From assembly GCA_036005125.1 (NCBI GenBank), contig DASYQV010000268.1:1-30146 (forward strand): DNA of 30,146 bases, written 5' to 3'. Made by a program: the position numbers and the translations under genes. Positions 8,277 through 15,145 of this stretch are shown here, one piece after another. The DNA is from DASYQV01 sp036005125 (GTDB lineage: Bacteria > Acidobacteriota > Vicinamibacteria > Vicinamibacterales > UBA2999). Under the pieces are notes generated by a model, which ran no database searches, was not told the DNA's origin, and saw nothing but the letters and a program-made list of their open reading frames with translations. Position 1 is the stretch's first letter, and every line of letters starts with the position of its first letter.

Positions 8277-8798
8277 TCAGGCTCCTACGAGCTCCGCTTC
8301 TTCCTTGCCGCGCAAGCGCGCCACCAGCGCCGGATCCTTCAGGTCCATCAGGCCGGCGAACGTGGCGCGCACCACGTTATGCGGGTTCGCCGAGCCGAGT
8401 GACTTCGTCAGCACGTTCTGAATCCCGGCCGACTCGACGACGGCCCGTACGGCGCCCCCGGCAATGAGGCCGGTACCATCGGGCGCCGGCTTCAGCAGGA
8501 CGCTTCCCGACCCGAACTTTCCGATTACCTGATGCGGTATTGTCGTCCCTTTGAGCGGCACGCGGATCAGGTTCTTCTTGGCGGCCTCGATGCCCTTCTT
8601 GATGGCCGACGGCACCTCTTTCGCCTTCCCGACCCCGAAGCCCACGACCCCGTGACCGTCGCCGACGACCACCAGTGCGCTGAAGCTCAGGTTCTTGCCG
8701 CCCTTGACCACCTTTGTCACCCGGTTGATGGAAACGACGGTGTCCTTGATCTCCAGCTGTCCCGCGTCGATCTTCTCGCGAGTACGGTTCATTGCCAC
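8277..8798 (-). CDS. rpsE: 30S ribosomal protein S5
   Basis: S5 lies at the mRNA entry channel and influences fidelity. The double-stranded RNA-binding domain (VVSINRVTKVVKGGKNLSFS, VVGDGHGVVGFGVGKAKEVP) is followed by the C-terminal domain with GTTIPHQVIGKFGSGSVLLK. It has 173 residues. GGGAG lies 6 nt before the GTG at 8798 and 12 nt before an ATG at 8792, so GTG is the preferred start, giving MAMNRTREKI. No repeat lies between it and rplR (31 bp). Confidence 0.97.
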   Translation of the reverse strand: MAMNRTREKIDAGQLEIKDTVVSINRVTKVVKGGKNLSFSALVVVGDGHGVVGFGVGKAKEVPSAIKKGIEAAKKNLIRVPLKGTTIPHQVIGKFGSGSVLLKPAPDGTGLIAGGAVRAVVESAGIQNVLTKSLGSANPHNVVRATFAGLMDLKDPALVARLRGKEEAELVGA

Positions 8799-8829
8799 AG
8801 TGCGCTCCCAGTCGTCGGCTCTCCGGCCT

Positions 8830-9201
8830 TCAAAACTCCAAACCAGCTTCCCGGGCGGCGTCGGCCACGGCCTTTACCCGTCCATGATAGAGGAAGCCGT
8901 TCCGGTCGAACACCACCCGCTTGACACCCTTTTCGAGGAGCCGCTCGGCGATGGTCTTGCCGATCACCCTGGCGCCGGCGACGTTGCCACCCCTGGCGTT
9001 CTTCAACGAACCTTTGACGGCCGATTCCACCGTCGATGCGGACGCGATCGTACGCCCGCTCATGTCGTCGACCACCTGCACGTATATGTGCGCCACGCTC
9101 CGGAACACCGTAAGGCGCGGGCGGGCCTCGTTGCCCAACACCCGTTTCCGGATACGGTACTTGATCCGCACGCGGCGGTCGTCCTTCGTCTTGATCCGCA
9201 T
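8830..9201 (-). CDS. rplR: 50S ribosomal protein L18
   Basis: L18 binds 5S rRNA together with L5 and L25. Markers are RIRKRVLGNEARPRLTVFRS, HIYVQVVDD and the end GFLYHGRVKAVADAAREAGL. It has 123 residues. The start at 9201 is chosen over an in-frame ATG at 9249 because it fits family length and has GAGGA 7 nt upstream. The longer reading would translate the REP element. Confidence 0.97.
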   Translation of the reverse strand: MRIKTKDDRRVRIKYRIRKRVLGNEARPRLTVFRSVAHIYVQVVDDMSGRTIASASTVESAVKGSLKNARGGNVAGARVIGKTIAERLLEKGVKRVVFDRNGFLYHGRVKAVADAAREAGLEF

Positions 9202-9211
9202 CGTCGATCCT

Positions 9212-9263
9212 CGTACGTAGGCCGGGTCTTCAGACCCGGCGGGCCGCATCTAAGGATGCGGCC
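9212..9263. repeat. REP-like doublet (BIME-like) in the rplF/rplR spacer
   Basis: GTAG at 9217-9220 is followed by the palindrome GCCGGGTCTTCAGACCCGGC (9221-9240). A second palindrome, GGCCGCATCTAAGGATGCGG, follows at 9242-9261. The same two stems form the ends of the element at 67-320. A GTAG head plus a stem with a TTCA-type loop is the architecture of REP sequences mobilised by RAYT transposases. Confidence 0.8.
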
Positions 9264-9272
9264 GTGCGTCAA

Positions 9273-9304
9273 CTCAGGCCCCAGGGGGCTGCCTCCGGCC
9301 TGAG
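9273..9304. other. CTCAGGCC/GGCCTGAG hairpin after rplF
   Basis: CTCAGGCC (9273-9280) pairs with GGCCTGAG (9297-9304), and the loop is GC-rich. The units resemble the GGCCTCA heptamers found in other spacers. The T-run that follows on the plus strand overlaps the rplF stop codon, so I do not call it a terminator. Confidence 0.6.
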
Positions 9305-9312
9305 ACTCTTTT

Positions 9313-9849
9313 TTACGCCCCGGTCTTGCCAACCTTCTTCTTGAGCACTTCGCCCGTGTAGCGGACGCCCTTCTGCTTGTACGGGTCGGGTTTGCGCAGG
9401 CGGCGGATGTTGGCGGCCACCTGCCCCACGAGCTGCCGGTCGACGCCGGTGACCGTGATGTGTGTCTGCTTGTCGACGGCGATATCGATCCCGTTCGGGA
9501 TGTTGAGCACGATCGGGTGCGAGTAGCCGAGAGCGAACTGCACCTGTTTCCCTTTGAGCTCCGCACGATACCCGATGCCGACGATGTCGAGCTCCTTCTT
9601 GAAGCCCTCGGTCACGCCCGTCACGGCGTTGGCGACGAGACTGCGCGCCAGGCCGTAGAACTTCTTCAGCTCGTCGTCGTCGCGGACCATCGTTGCGACG
9701 AGGCTGCCGTCCTCCTGGGCGAACTTGACGCCGGGGGGAATCGGCTGCCGCAGCTTGCCTTTCGGCCCCTGCACCTCGACCGTATCGTCGCTCACCTTCA
9801 CGGTGACGCTCTTGGGGATCTGGATCGGCTTCTTTCCAATTCGAGACAT
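9313..9849 (-). CDS. rplF: 50S ribosomal protein L6
   Basis: L6 is built of two related domains and lies near the factor-binding site. The start MSRIGKKPIQIPKSVTV and the RNA-binding end DPYKQKGVRYTGEVLKKK with its GVRY motif are typical, at 178 residues. AAGGA lies 7 nt before the start and directly abuts the CTGCCTAC edge of the upstream heptamer array. Confidence 0.98.
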   Translation of the reverse strand: MSRIGKKPIQIPKSVTVKVSDDTVEVQGPKGKLRQPIPPGVKFAQEDGSLVATMVRDDDELKKFYGLARSLVANAVTGVTEGFKKELDIVGIGYRAELKGKQVQFALGYSHPIVLNIPNGIDIAVDKQTHITVTGVDRQLVGQVAANIRRLRKPDPYKQKGVRYTGEVLKKKVGKTGA

Positions 9850-9862
9850 TGGTGGATCCTTG

Positions 9863-10071
<209 letters not shown>

Positions 10072-10074
<3 letters not shown>

Positions 10075-10485
10075 CCACACATTGCAGAGTACTTCGCCGC
10101 CCACGCCGGCCTTCTTCGCCGCCCGGCCCGTCATCACCCCTCGCGACGTGGTCAGGATGTTCGTGCCGAGGCCGCCCAGAACCGGCGGTACCTTGTCGAC
10201 GCCGAGGTAGACGCGGCGGCCCGGACGGCTGATGCGCTCGAGGCCCGTGATCACGCGTTCGCCGTGGGGCCCATACTTCAGGAAGATTCGGATGATCTGC
10301 CGCGCCTGGCGGCCGGCCTTGTCCGCGGGCTCGTCGATGACGCGGTAGCCCTGAATGTACCCCTCGTCATGGAGAATTCGCGCGATCTCTGCCTTGAGCT
10401 TCGAGGCAGGCATGTCGACACGCGCGTGCTTGGCCGTCACGCCGTTGCGGATGCGCGTGAGCATGTCAGAAATCGGATCGGTCAT
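10072..10485 (-). CDS. rpsH: 30S ribosomal protein S8
   Basis: S8 is a primary 16S rRNA binder and, in E. coli, the translational repressor of the spc operon. MTDPISDMLTRIRNG at the N-terminus and GVDKVPPVLGGLGTNILTTS plus the final GGEVLCNVW are diagnostic. It has 137 residues. The bases before the start (GCAGAGAGAAGACA) give only a weak ribosome-binding site, and the heptamer repeat reaches to within about 12 nt of the ATG. The stop is TAG. Confidence 0.98.
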
Positions 10486-10496
10486 TGTCTTCTCTC

Positions 10497-10532
10497 TGCC
10501 TGCTGCCTGCTGCCTGTTGCCGGCTGCCGGCT
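10497..10532. repeat. Heptamer array, TGCCTGC family, single arm (rpsN/rpsH spacer)
   Basis: About five units of TGCCTGC, TGCCTGT and TGCCGGC fill the 49-bp spacer between the rpsN stop and the rpsH start. No inverted arm is present. Confidence 0.88.
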
Positions 10533-10534
10533 GA

Positions 10535-10720
10535 TCACCAACTGCTCTTCGTGACCCCCGTTACGTCGCCCTCGAGGGCGAGCTTCCGGAAGCACAGGCG
10601 GCACATGTCGAACTTGCGCAGGTAGCCCCGCGGCCGCCCGCAGATGCGACAGCGGTGGCGGTGGCGGATCTTGAACTTCAGTGCCTTGCTCTCTTTGGCG
10701 ATCTTTGCCGTCGTTGCCAT
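10535..10720 (-). CDS. rpsN: 30S ribosomal protein S14, zinc type
   Basis: The 61-residue protein has the zinc-binding C+ motif Cys24, Cys27, Cys40, Cys43 (CRICGRPRGYLRKFDMCRLC). This marks the short type Z form found in many Gram-positive bacteria, Thermus and others, not the 100-residue zinc-free form. It sits in the head of the small subunit. AAAGG lies 5 nt before the ATG. Neighbours rplE and rpsH are as expected. Confidence 0.98.
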   Translation of the reverse strand: MATTAKIAKESKALKFKIRHRHRCRICGRPRGYLRKFDMCRLCFRKLALEGDVTGVTKSSW

Positions 10721-10730
10721 CGGAACCTTT

Positions 10731-10841
10731 CAGCTGGCAGCTGGCAGCAAGCAGCTGGCAGTAAAGAACTCGTGGACACACACGACGCTCTGCCGACTTC
10801 TGGCGACCGCCTGCTGTCTGCCCGCTGCCTGCTGCCGGCTA
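10731..10841. repeat. Heptamer array, GGCAGCA/T family, inverted arms (rplE/rpsN spacer)
   Basis: The left arm (10731-10764) has AGCTGGCAGCTGGCAGCAAG. The right arm (10808-10841) has CGCCTGCTGTCTGCCCGCTG and further TGCCTGC units. The rplE stop TAG is followed on the transcript by CCGGCAGCAGGCAGC. Confidence 0.9.
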
Positions 10842-11381
10842 GTTCGCGCGGAAAGGCATGCCCATCAGCTGGAGCAGCTTTCTCGCCTCCTCGTCGGTCT
10901 GGGCGGTCGTGACGACCGATACGTTCATACCCCGCGCCTTGTCGACCTTCATGTAATCGATTTCGGGAAATATCAACTGGTCGCGCAGCCCGAGGGTGTA
11001 ATTGCCGCGCCCGTCGAACCCGCGCGGCGAGACGCCGCGGAAGTCGCGCACGCGTGGAAGCGCAATGCTGATCAACCGGTCGAGGAACTCGTACATGCGT
11101 TGGCCGCGCAGCGTGACCATCGCGCCCACCGGCATGCCCTGGCGCAGCTTGAACTGGGCGATCGACTTCGTCGCGCGGCGGACCACGGCCTTCTGGCCGG
11201 TAATGCGTCCGAGCTCGTCCGCCCCGACGTCGGCAAGCTTCGCGTTCTGCGTCGCCTCGCCGAGTCCCATGTTGATGACGATCTTCTCGAGCTTGGGGAT
11301 CGCCATCACGTTCGAGTACCCGAACTCTTTCTTGAGCGCCGGCATGACTTCCTTCAGGTAGCGGTCTTTCAGCCGGTTCAT
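10839..11381 (-). CDS. rplE: 50S ribosomal protein L5
   Basis: L5 binds 5S rRNA and contacts the P-site tRNA. The sequence MNRLKDRYLKEVMPALKKEF, KIVINMGLGEATQNAK and RDFRGVSPRGFDGRGNYTLG is characteristic, with 180 residues. The start at 11381 overlaps the rplX stop as ATGA, so translation is coupled. GAGGAA lies 11 nt upstream inside rplX. Confidence 0.98.
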   Translation of the reverse strand: MNRLKDRYLKEVMPALKKEFGYSNVMAIPKLEKIVINMGLGEATQNAKLADVGADELGRITGQKAVVRRATKSIAQFKLRQGMPVGAMVTLRGQRMYEFLDRLISIALPRVRDFRGVSPRGFDGRGNYTLGLRDQLIFPEIDYMKVDKARGMNVSVVTTAQTDEEARKLLQLMGMPFRAN

Positions 11382-11710
11382 TTGTCCACCACTTCCTCGC
11401 AATTGCGGCAGATCCGGACCTTGCGGCCATCGGAGAGGATCTTGTGGCCGATCCGGGTCTTCTCCCCGCATTCGGGGCACACCAGCTGGACGTTGCTCGC
11501 GTGCAGCGATGCCTCGCGCTGGACGATGCCGCCCTTGATGTTGCGCTGCGGGTTCGGCCGCGTATGGCGCTTGATCAGATTCACGCCCTCGACGATGAGG
11601 CGGTTGCTCTCGGGCAGCACCTTGAGCACGCGACCGCGCTTGCCGCTGTCCTTGCCGGTGGTGACGATCACCGTGTCGTTGCGGCGAATCGGCGTCTGGA
11701 GTCTCGACAT
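11378..11710 (-). CDS. rplX: 50S ribosomal protein L24, zinc-ribbon type
   Basis: L24 initiates assembly of the large subunit. The KOW motif lies in NDTVIVTTGKDSGKRGRVLK. The C-terminal part has Cys78, Cys81, Cys101 and Cys104 (CPECGEK, ICRNCEE), the zinc-ribbon form of L24. The length is 110 residues from ATG 11710; a TTG at 11716 would add two. No ribosome-binding site is visible: the 37-nt spacer to rplN consists of GATTCNN heptamers right up to the start codon. Confidence 0.97.
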   Translation of the reverse strand: MSRLQTPIRRNDTVIVTTGKDSGKRGRVLKVLPESNRLIVEGVNLIKRHTRPNPQRNIKGGIVQREASLHASNVQLVCPECGEKTRIGHKILSDGRKVRICRNCEEVVDK

Positions 11711-11747
11711 AATCAATCAAGAATCATGAATCGTGAATCACGAATTC
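11711..11747. repeat. Heptamer array, AATCAAG/AATCATG family (rplN/rplX spacer)
   Basis: Five units fill the entire spacer from the rplN TAG to the rplX ATG. They leave no room for a Shine-Dalgarno sequence. Confidence 0.88.
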
Positions 11748-12116
11748 CTAGAGCACTTCCGGCGCGAGCGAGATGATCTTCATGAACCGGCGCTCGCGCA
11801 GCTCCCGCGCAACCGGACCGAACACGCGCGTGCCGATCGGCTCGCCCTGATCGTTGACGAGCACCGCGGCATTGCGGTCGAAGCGGATATAGCTGCCGTC
11901 GCGGCGGCGCTGCTCCTTGCGCGTCCGCACGATCACGGCCTTGACGACCTGCCCCTTCTTGACCGTCCCATCAGGCGTCGCTTCCTTCACCGACGCGGTG
12001 ACGATGTCGCCGAGCCGCGCGTAGCGCCCGGTGGACCCTCCAATCGGGTTGATGACCGAGATCTTTCGCGCGCCGGAATTGTCGGCCACGTCGAGGATCG
12101 AACGCATCTGAATCAT
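11748..12116 (-). CDS. rplN: 50S ribosomal protein L14
   Basis: L14 forms an intersubunit bridge and is the binding site of the silencing factor RsfS. The start MIQMRSILDVADNSGARKIS and the end GPVARELRERRFMKIISLAP are typical, at 122 residues. AAGGA lies 7 nt before ATG 12116. A longer reading to 12149 would only add translated repeat. It is the first gene of the spc segment. Confidence 0.98.
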   Translation of the reverse strand: MIQMRSILDVADNSGARKISVINPIGGSTGRYARLGDIVTASVKEATPDGTVKKGQVVKAVIVRTRKEQRRRDGSYIRFDRNAAVLVNDQGEPIGTRVFGPVARELRERRFMKIISLAPEVL

Positions 12117-12128
12117 GACCTGATCCTT

Positions 12129-12216
12129 GTAGTAGGCAGTAGGCAGCAAGCAGCAGGCAGTGGAGAACCGGCCGACTCCTCCTCCCGCGCCGCTTACTGC
12201 TTCCTGCTACTGCCTA
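12129..12216. repeat. Heptamer array, GGCAGTA/GGCAGCA family, inverted arms (rpsQ/rplN spacer)
   Basis: Arms are 12129-12162 (TAGTAGGCAGTAGGCAGC) and 12195-12216 (TACTGCTTCCTGCTACTGCC). The rpsQ stop TAG is part of TAGGCAG on the transcript. The other end reads CTGCCTACTACAAGGATC, abutting the rplN ribosome-binding site. Confidence 0.92.
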
Positions 12217-12468
12217 CACCTCGGTCGCCTTTTCCACCACGCGCGTGACGACCCACCGTTTGCGCGCGCTGAGCGGCCGCGATTCGGCGATGTTGACCTT
12301 GTCGCCGATCCTCGCCTCGTTCCCCTCGTTGTGCGCGAGGAACCGGGAGGTCCTCCGCTGACTCTTGCCGTAGAGGTCGTGGCGCACCTTGCGCTCGACC
12401 GCGACGACCACGGTCTTTTCCATCTTGTCGCTGACGACCATGCCTGTCAGTTCTGTCTTCGCGCCCAT
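12214..12468 (-). CDS. rpsQ: 30S ribosomal protein S17
   Basis: S17 is a primary 16S rRNA-binding protein with an OB fold. GMVVSDKMEKTVVVAVERKV and DKVNIAESRPLSARKRWVV are diagnostic, at 84 residues. A GGA-containing stretch (GGAGTGGATACAAG) precedes the start. It is the last gene of the S10 segment. The stop is TAG fused to the next array. Confidence 0.97.
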   Translation of the reverse strand: MGAKTELTGMVVSDKMEKTVVVAVERKVRHDLYGKSQRRTSRFLAHNEGNEARIGDKVNIAESRPLSARKRWVVTRVVEKATEV

Positions 12469-12482
12469 CTTGTATCCACTCC

Positions 12483-12715
12483 AGCCGGCAGCAGGCAGCT
12501 GGCAGTGCCTGTTGCCAGTGCCCCCGCCGTTGCTGCGGCCGTTCTTGTTTCACTGCCGGCTGCCCGCTGCCCGCTGCCGGCTGCCCGCTGCCCGCCGCCG
12601 GCTGCCCGCTGCCCGCTGCCGGCTGCCCGCTGCCGGCTTGCTCTTTTCCGCCGGCTGCCGGCTGGCTGCTGCCTGCTGCCCGCTGCCAGGCGCCGGCTGC
12701 TTCTCGCGCAGAATC
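12483..12715. repeat. Heptamer array, CGCTGCC/CGGCTGC family, partly coding in rpmC
   Basis: The left arm (12483-12514) has GCCGGCAGCAGGCAGCTGGC. The long right arm (12553-12715) has about 20 complement units and lies inside the 3' end of rpmC. Because 7 is not a multiple of 3, a stop-free array stays open in every frame and reads as a 7-residue protein repeat. Confidence 0.95.
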
Positions 12716-12879
12716 GTCTTGACCCGTGCCAAGCTGCGCCGCAGGTCGCGGATCTTGGCCGGCGCTTCCAGCTGCCCCATCGACTTCTGGATCCGAAGAC
12801 GGAACAACTGGTCGTCGAGCTCCTGCTCTTTGACGTGGAGCTCGTCGACCGTCTGCTCGCGGATTTCCGCGATCTTCAT
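12550..12879 (-). CDS. rpmC: 50S ribosomal protein L29 with repeat-encoded C-terminal tail
   Basis: L29 is a helical hairpin next to the tunnel exit, where it helps dock SRP and chaperones. Residues 1-60 are ordinary L29 (MKIAEIREQTVDELHVKEQE to SLARVKTILREK). The predicted protein has 109 residues where the family has about 65. The extra 48 consist of units such as AAGSRQR, three heptamers each, and the TGA stop lies at the very end of the array. The start overlaps the rplP stop as TGATG, with GAGGAG 8 nt upstream, so coupling is likely. Confidence 0.96.
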   Translation of the reverse strand: MKIAEIREQTVDELHVKEQELDDQLFRLRIQKSMGQLEAPAKIRDLRRSLARVKTILREKQPAPGSGQQAAASRQPAEKSKPAAGSRQRAAGSRRRAAGSRQRAAGSRQ

Positions 12880-13301
12880 CACGCGTGCTCCTCGGCGAAC
12901 CGGGTTGCGAACCTTGTCTTGATCGGCAGCTTCGCGGCGGCGAGCTGCATGGCGCGGCGCGCCTCGGTCTCGGTGACCCCTTCCATCTCGAACATCACGC
13001 GGCCGGGGCGGATGACGCACACCCACTGCTCGGGCGCGCCCTTGCCTTTCCCCATTCGGGTTTCCTGCGGCTTCTTCGTGATCGGCTTGTCGGGGAAGAC
13101 GCGGACCCAGATCTTGCCGCCGCGCTTGATGAAACGCGTCATCGCGACCCGCGCCGCCTCAATCTGCCGATCGGTGAGCCAGCAGGGCTCGAGCGCCTTC
13201 AGGCCGTAGTCGCCGAACGACACATCCGATCCCCGCCACGCCTTGCCGGCCATGCGCCCGCGCTGCTGCTTGCGGTACTTGACCTTCTTTGGCATCAACA
13301 T
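12879..13301 (-). CDS. rplP: 50S ribosomal protein L16
   Basis: L16 organises the A-site region of the large subunit. Markers are MPKKVKYRKQQRGRMAGKAW, GDYGLKALEPCWLTDRQIEA and RMGKGKGAPEQWVCVIRPGR. The start at 13301 gives 140 residues and has GAAGGG 8 nt upstream. Met3 at 13295 would match other L16 proteins better in length but has poorer spacing. It follows rpsC after 21 bp. Confidence 0.97.
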   Translation of the reverse strand: MLMPKKVKYRKQQRGRMAGKAWRGSDVSFGDYGLKALEPCWLTDRQIEAARVAMTRFIKRGGKIWVRVFPDKPITKKPQETRMGKGKGAPEQWVCVIRPGRVMFEMEGVTETEARRAMQLAAAKLPIKTRFATRFAEEHA

Positions 13302-13322
13302 GGTTCGTTACCCTTCAACCGC

Positions 13323-14009
13323 TCACCCGCGGCCGGCGCGGCGCGGTGCCCGATCCCGGTATTCCTCGTCACGTCCGGCGCGCGGCACCAGGCGCTCGCC
13401 CTTGTAGAGCCACACCTTCACGCCGATCTGGCCGTAGGTCGTGTTCGCCTCCGCAAAGCCGTAGTCGATGTCGGCGCGAAGCGTCTGCAGCGGCAACTGA
13501 CCGTGCAGATACCACTCGGAGCGGGCGATTTCCGCCCCGTTCAACCGGCCCGACACGCGCACCTTGATGCCGCGCGCGCCGAATCGCAGCGCCGACTCCA
13601 CGGCCTTCCGCATCGCGCGGCGGAACGCCACGCGTTTCTCGAGCTGCACGGCCACCGATTCGGAGATGAGCTGCGCCTCGAGCTCGGGCTTCTGGATCTC
13701 CTGTATATTGATGAAGACCTCGCGGCTCGTGCGCTTCTGAATCTCCTGCTTCAGCTTGTCGACCTCCGTTCCCTTGCGGCCGATGATGATCCCCGGACGC
13801 GAGGTGTAGATGTCGATCTTGAGCTTGTTCGCGGCGCGCTCGGTCTCGATTCGCGATACGCCGGCGTGCGAGAAGCGCTTCTTGAGGTCCTGCCTCAGGG
13901 CGAGGTCCTCGTGCAGCAGCTTCGCGTAGTCGCGATCCGAGTACCAGCGGGAGCGCCACGTCTTGTTGAAGCCGAGCCGGAATCCGTACGGGTGAACCTT
14001 CTGGCCCAC
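13323..14009 (-). CDS. rpsC: 30S ribosomal protein S3
   Basis: S3 lines the mRNA entry tunnel with S4 and S5. MGQKVHPYGFRLGFNKTWRS begins the protein. The KH domain is around residues 60-110 (SRPGIIIGRKGTEVDKLK), and VRVSGRLNGAEIARSEWY lies in the C-terminal domain. It has 228 residues. GAGGAG lies just before the start. The only long spacer on its 5' side contains a 9-bp rather than 7-bp array. Confidence 0.98.
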   Translation of the reverse strand: MGQKVHPYGFRLGFNKTWRSRWYSDRDYAKLLHEDLALRQDLKKRFSHAGVSRIETERAANKLKIDIYTSRPGIIIGRKGTEVDKLKQEIQKRTSREVFINIQEIQKPELEAQLISESVAVQLEKRVAFRRAMRKAVESALRFGARGIKVRVSGRLNGAEIARSEWYLHGQLPLQTLRADIDYGFAEANTTYGQIGVKVWLYKGERLVPRAGRDEEYRDRAPRRAGRG

Positions 14010-14029
14010 GGTCTCTCCTCATTCGTTTC

Positions 14030-14152
14030 GCCACGAAGATCACAAAGAATCAGCCACGAAGGTCACGAAGATCACGAAGGTTTCTTTGGTTCTTTCTTCG
14101 TGACCGTCGTGGCCTTCGTGGCTAACGCCTTCGTGGCCTTCGTGGCCATGCG
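14030..14152. repeat. 9-bp repeat array, CACGAAGGT/CTTCGTGGC, inverted arms (rplV/rpsC spacer)
   Basis: The left arm has CACGAAGGT, CACGAAGAT and CACGAAGG. The right arm has about six TTCGTGGCC-type units with one TAACGCC interruption. It has the same folded layout as the heptamer spacers but a different unit length. Confidence 0.88.
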
Positions 14153-14719
14153 TCACGTCTTCTTCTTGCCAGCCGTCTTTTTCTTCGCGCCGGTGGTCTT
14201 CCGTGCCTTCCTCGCGGACGAGGCTTTCGCCGCGGCCGTCTTCCGCGCGCCTGCCTTCCGCGCGGTCGCTGTCTTCCTGGCGCCTGCCGGCTCGGCCGTG
14301 GCTGCCTTCTCGCCGGTGGCAGCTCGTCGCGGCGGCGTCGTCGCAGGGCCCGCTTCAGCCACCCGCGCGATCTTCAGCGGTTGTTCGGCCACGCGGACCG
14401 TCAGGTGCGCGGTGCGCTTCACGATGCGAAATGCGCGGCCCATCGGCGCCGGGCGGACCCGCTTCAGCGACGGCCCCTGGTTCGCGTAGCACTCTGCAAC
14501 GAAGAGACGCTCGACGTCGCCGCCGAAGCCTTCCTTCTGCTGCGCGTTCGCCACGGCCGACCTCAGCACCTTTGCGAGATCCCGCGCGATCGTCTTCTTC
14601 GTGAACTGCAGCGTTGCGAGCGCCTGATTGACGTTCTTGCCGCGGATCAGAGTGCACACGAGTCCGGCCTTCTGCGCCGAGGTGCGAATGTTCCGCGCGG
14701 TCGCGTGAGCTTCAATCAT
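14153..14719 (-). CDS. rplV: 50S ribosomal protein L22 with histone-like C-terminal tail
   Basis: L22 lines the peptide tunnel and stretches to its constriction. The core (residues 1-115) has IEAHATARNIRTSAQKAGLV, AVANAQQKEGFGGDVERLFV and MGRAFRIVKRTAHLTVRV. After that comes a 70-residue extension of Ala, Lys, Arg and Thr (KTATARKAGARKTAAAKASS, ending KKKTAGKKKT) that resembles histone H1 tails. The total is 188 residues against about 110 in most bacteria. The start at 14719 is 2 bp after the rpsS stop. Confidence 0.97.
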   Translation of the reverse strand: MIEAHATARNIRTSAQKAGLVCTLIRGKNVNQALATLQFTKKTIARDLAKVLRSAVANAQQKEGFGGDVERLFVAECYANQGPSLKRVRPAPMGRAFRIVKRTAHLTVRVAEQPLKIARVAEAGPATTPPRRAATGEKAATAEPAGARKTATARKAGARKTAAAKASSARKARKTTGAKKKTAGKKKT

Positions 14720-14721
14720 GG

Positions 14722-15036
14722 CTACGACTTCCCGCCGGGGGGCGGCGCGGCTGGCGCCGCCGCGGCAGCCTTTTCGGTCTTCGTCGTGTGCCCTTTGAAC
14801 GTCCGGGTCGGCGCAAACTCGCCCAGCTTGTGGCCCACCATGTTCTCGGTGACATACACCGGGATGAACTTCTTCCCGTTGTGCACCGCCATCGTGTGCC
14901 CCACCATCTCCGGCACGACCGTCGAGCGGCGCGACCAGGTCTTGATGACCTTCTTCTCGTTCGCCCGGTTCATGCCCTCGACCTTCTCGAGCAGCGGCGT
15001 GTCGACGAACGGGCCTTTCTTCAGTGATCTGCTCAT
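14722..15036 (-). CDS. rpsS: 30S ribosomal protein S19
   Basis: S19 forms a complex with S13 in the head of the small subunit. MSRSLKKGPFVDTPLLEKV and GHKLGEFAPTRTFKGHTTK are typical. The 104 residues include a short Ala/Pro-rich end (AAAAAPAAPPPGGKS) beyond the usual 92. The bases before the start (CGAGATTCAGT) are only weakly Shine-Dalgarno-like. The TAG stop lies 2 bp before rplV. Confidence 0.97.
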   Translation of the reverse strand: MSRSLKKGPFVDTPLLEKVEGMNRANEKKVIKTWSRRSTVVPEMVGHTMAVHNGKKFIPVYVTENMVGHKLGEFAPTRTFKGHTTKTEKAAAAAPAAPPPGGKS

Positions 15037-15050
15037 ACTGAATCTCGAAG

Positions 15051-15145
15051 TAGGCAGTAGGCAGTAGGCAGTAAAAGCCTTGCGACCGTACCGCTGACGC
15101 CGCCCCTCCCAAATGCGCTGCCTACTGCATACCGCCTGCTGCCTA
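15051..15145. repeat. Heptamer array, GGCAGTA family, inverted arms (rplB/rpsS spacer)
   Basis: The left arm (15051-15073) has three TAGGCAG units. The right arm (15116-15145) has GCTGCCTACTGCATACCGCC and TGCCTAC. On the transcript the rplB stop is the TAG of TAGGCAGCAGGC. Confidence 0.92.

Noticed and set aside
9273..9312. Rho-independent terminator (hairpin plus T-run) on the plus strand
   Set aside because: The T-run overlaps the rplF stop region and no plus-strand gene precedes it. The stem is better explained as a repeat.
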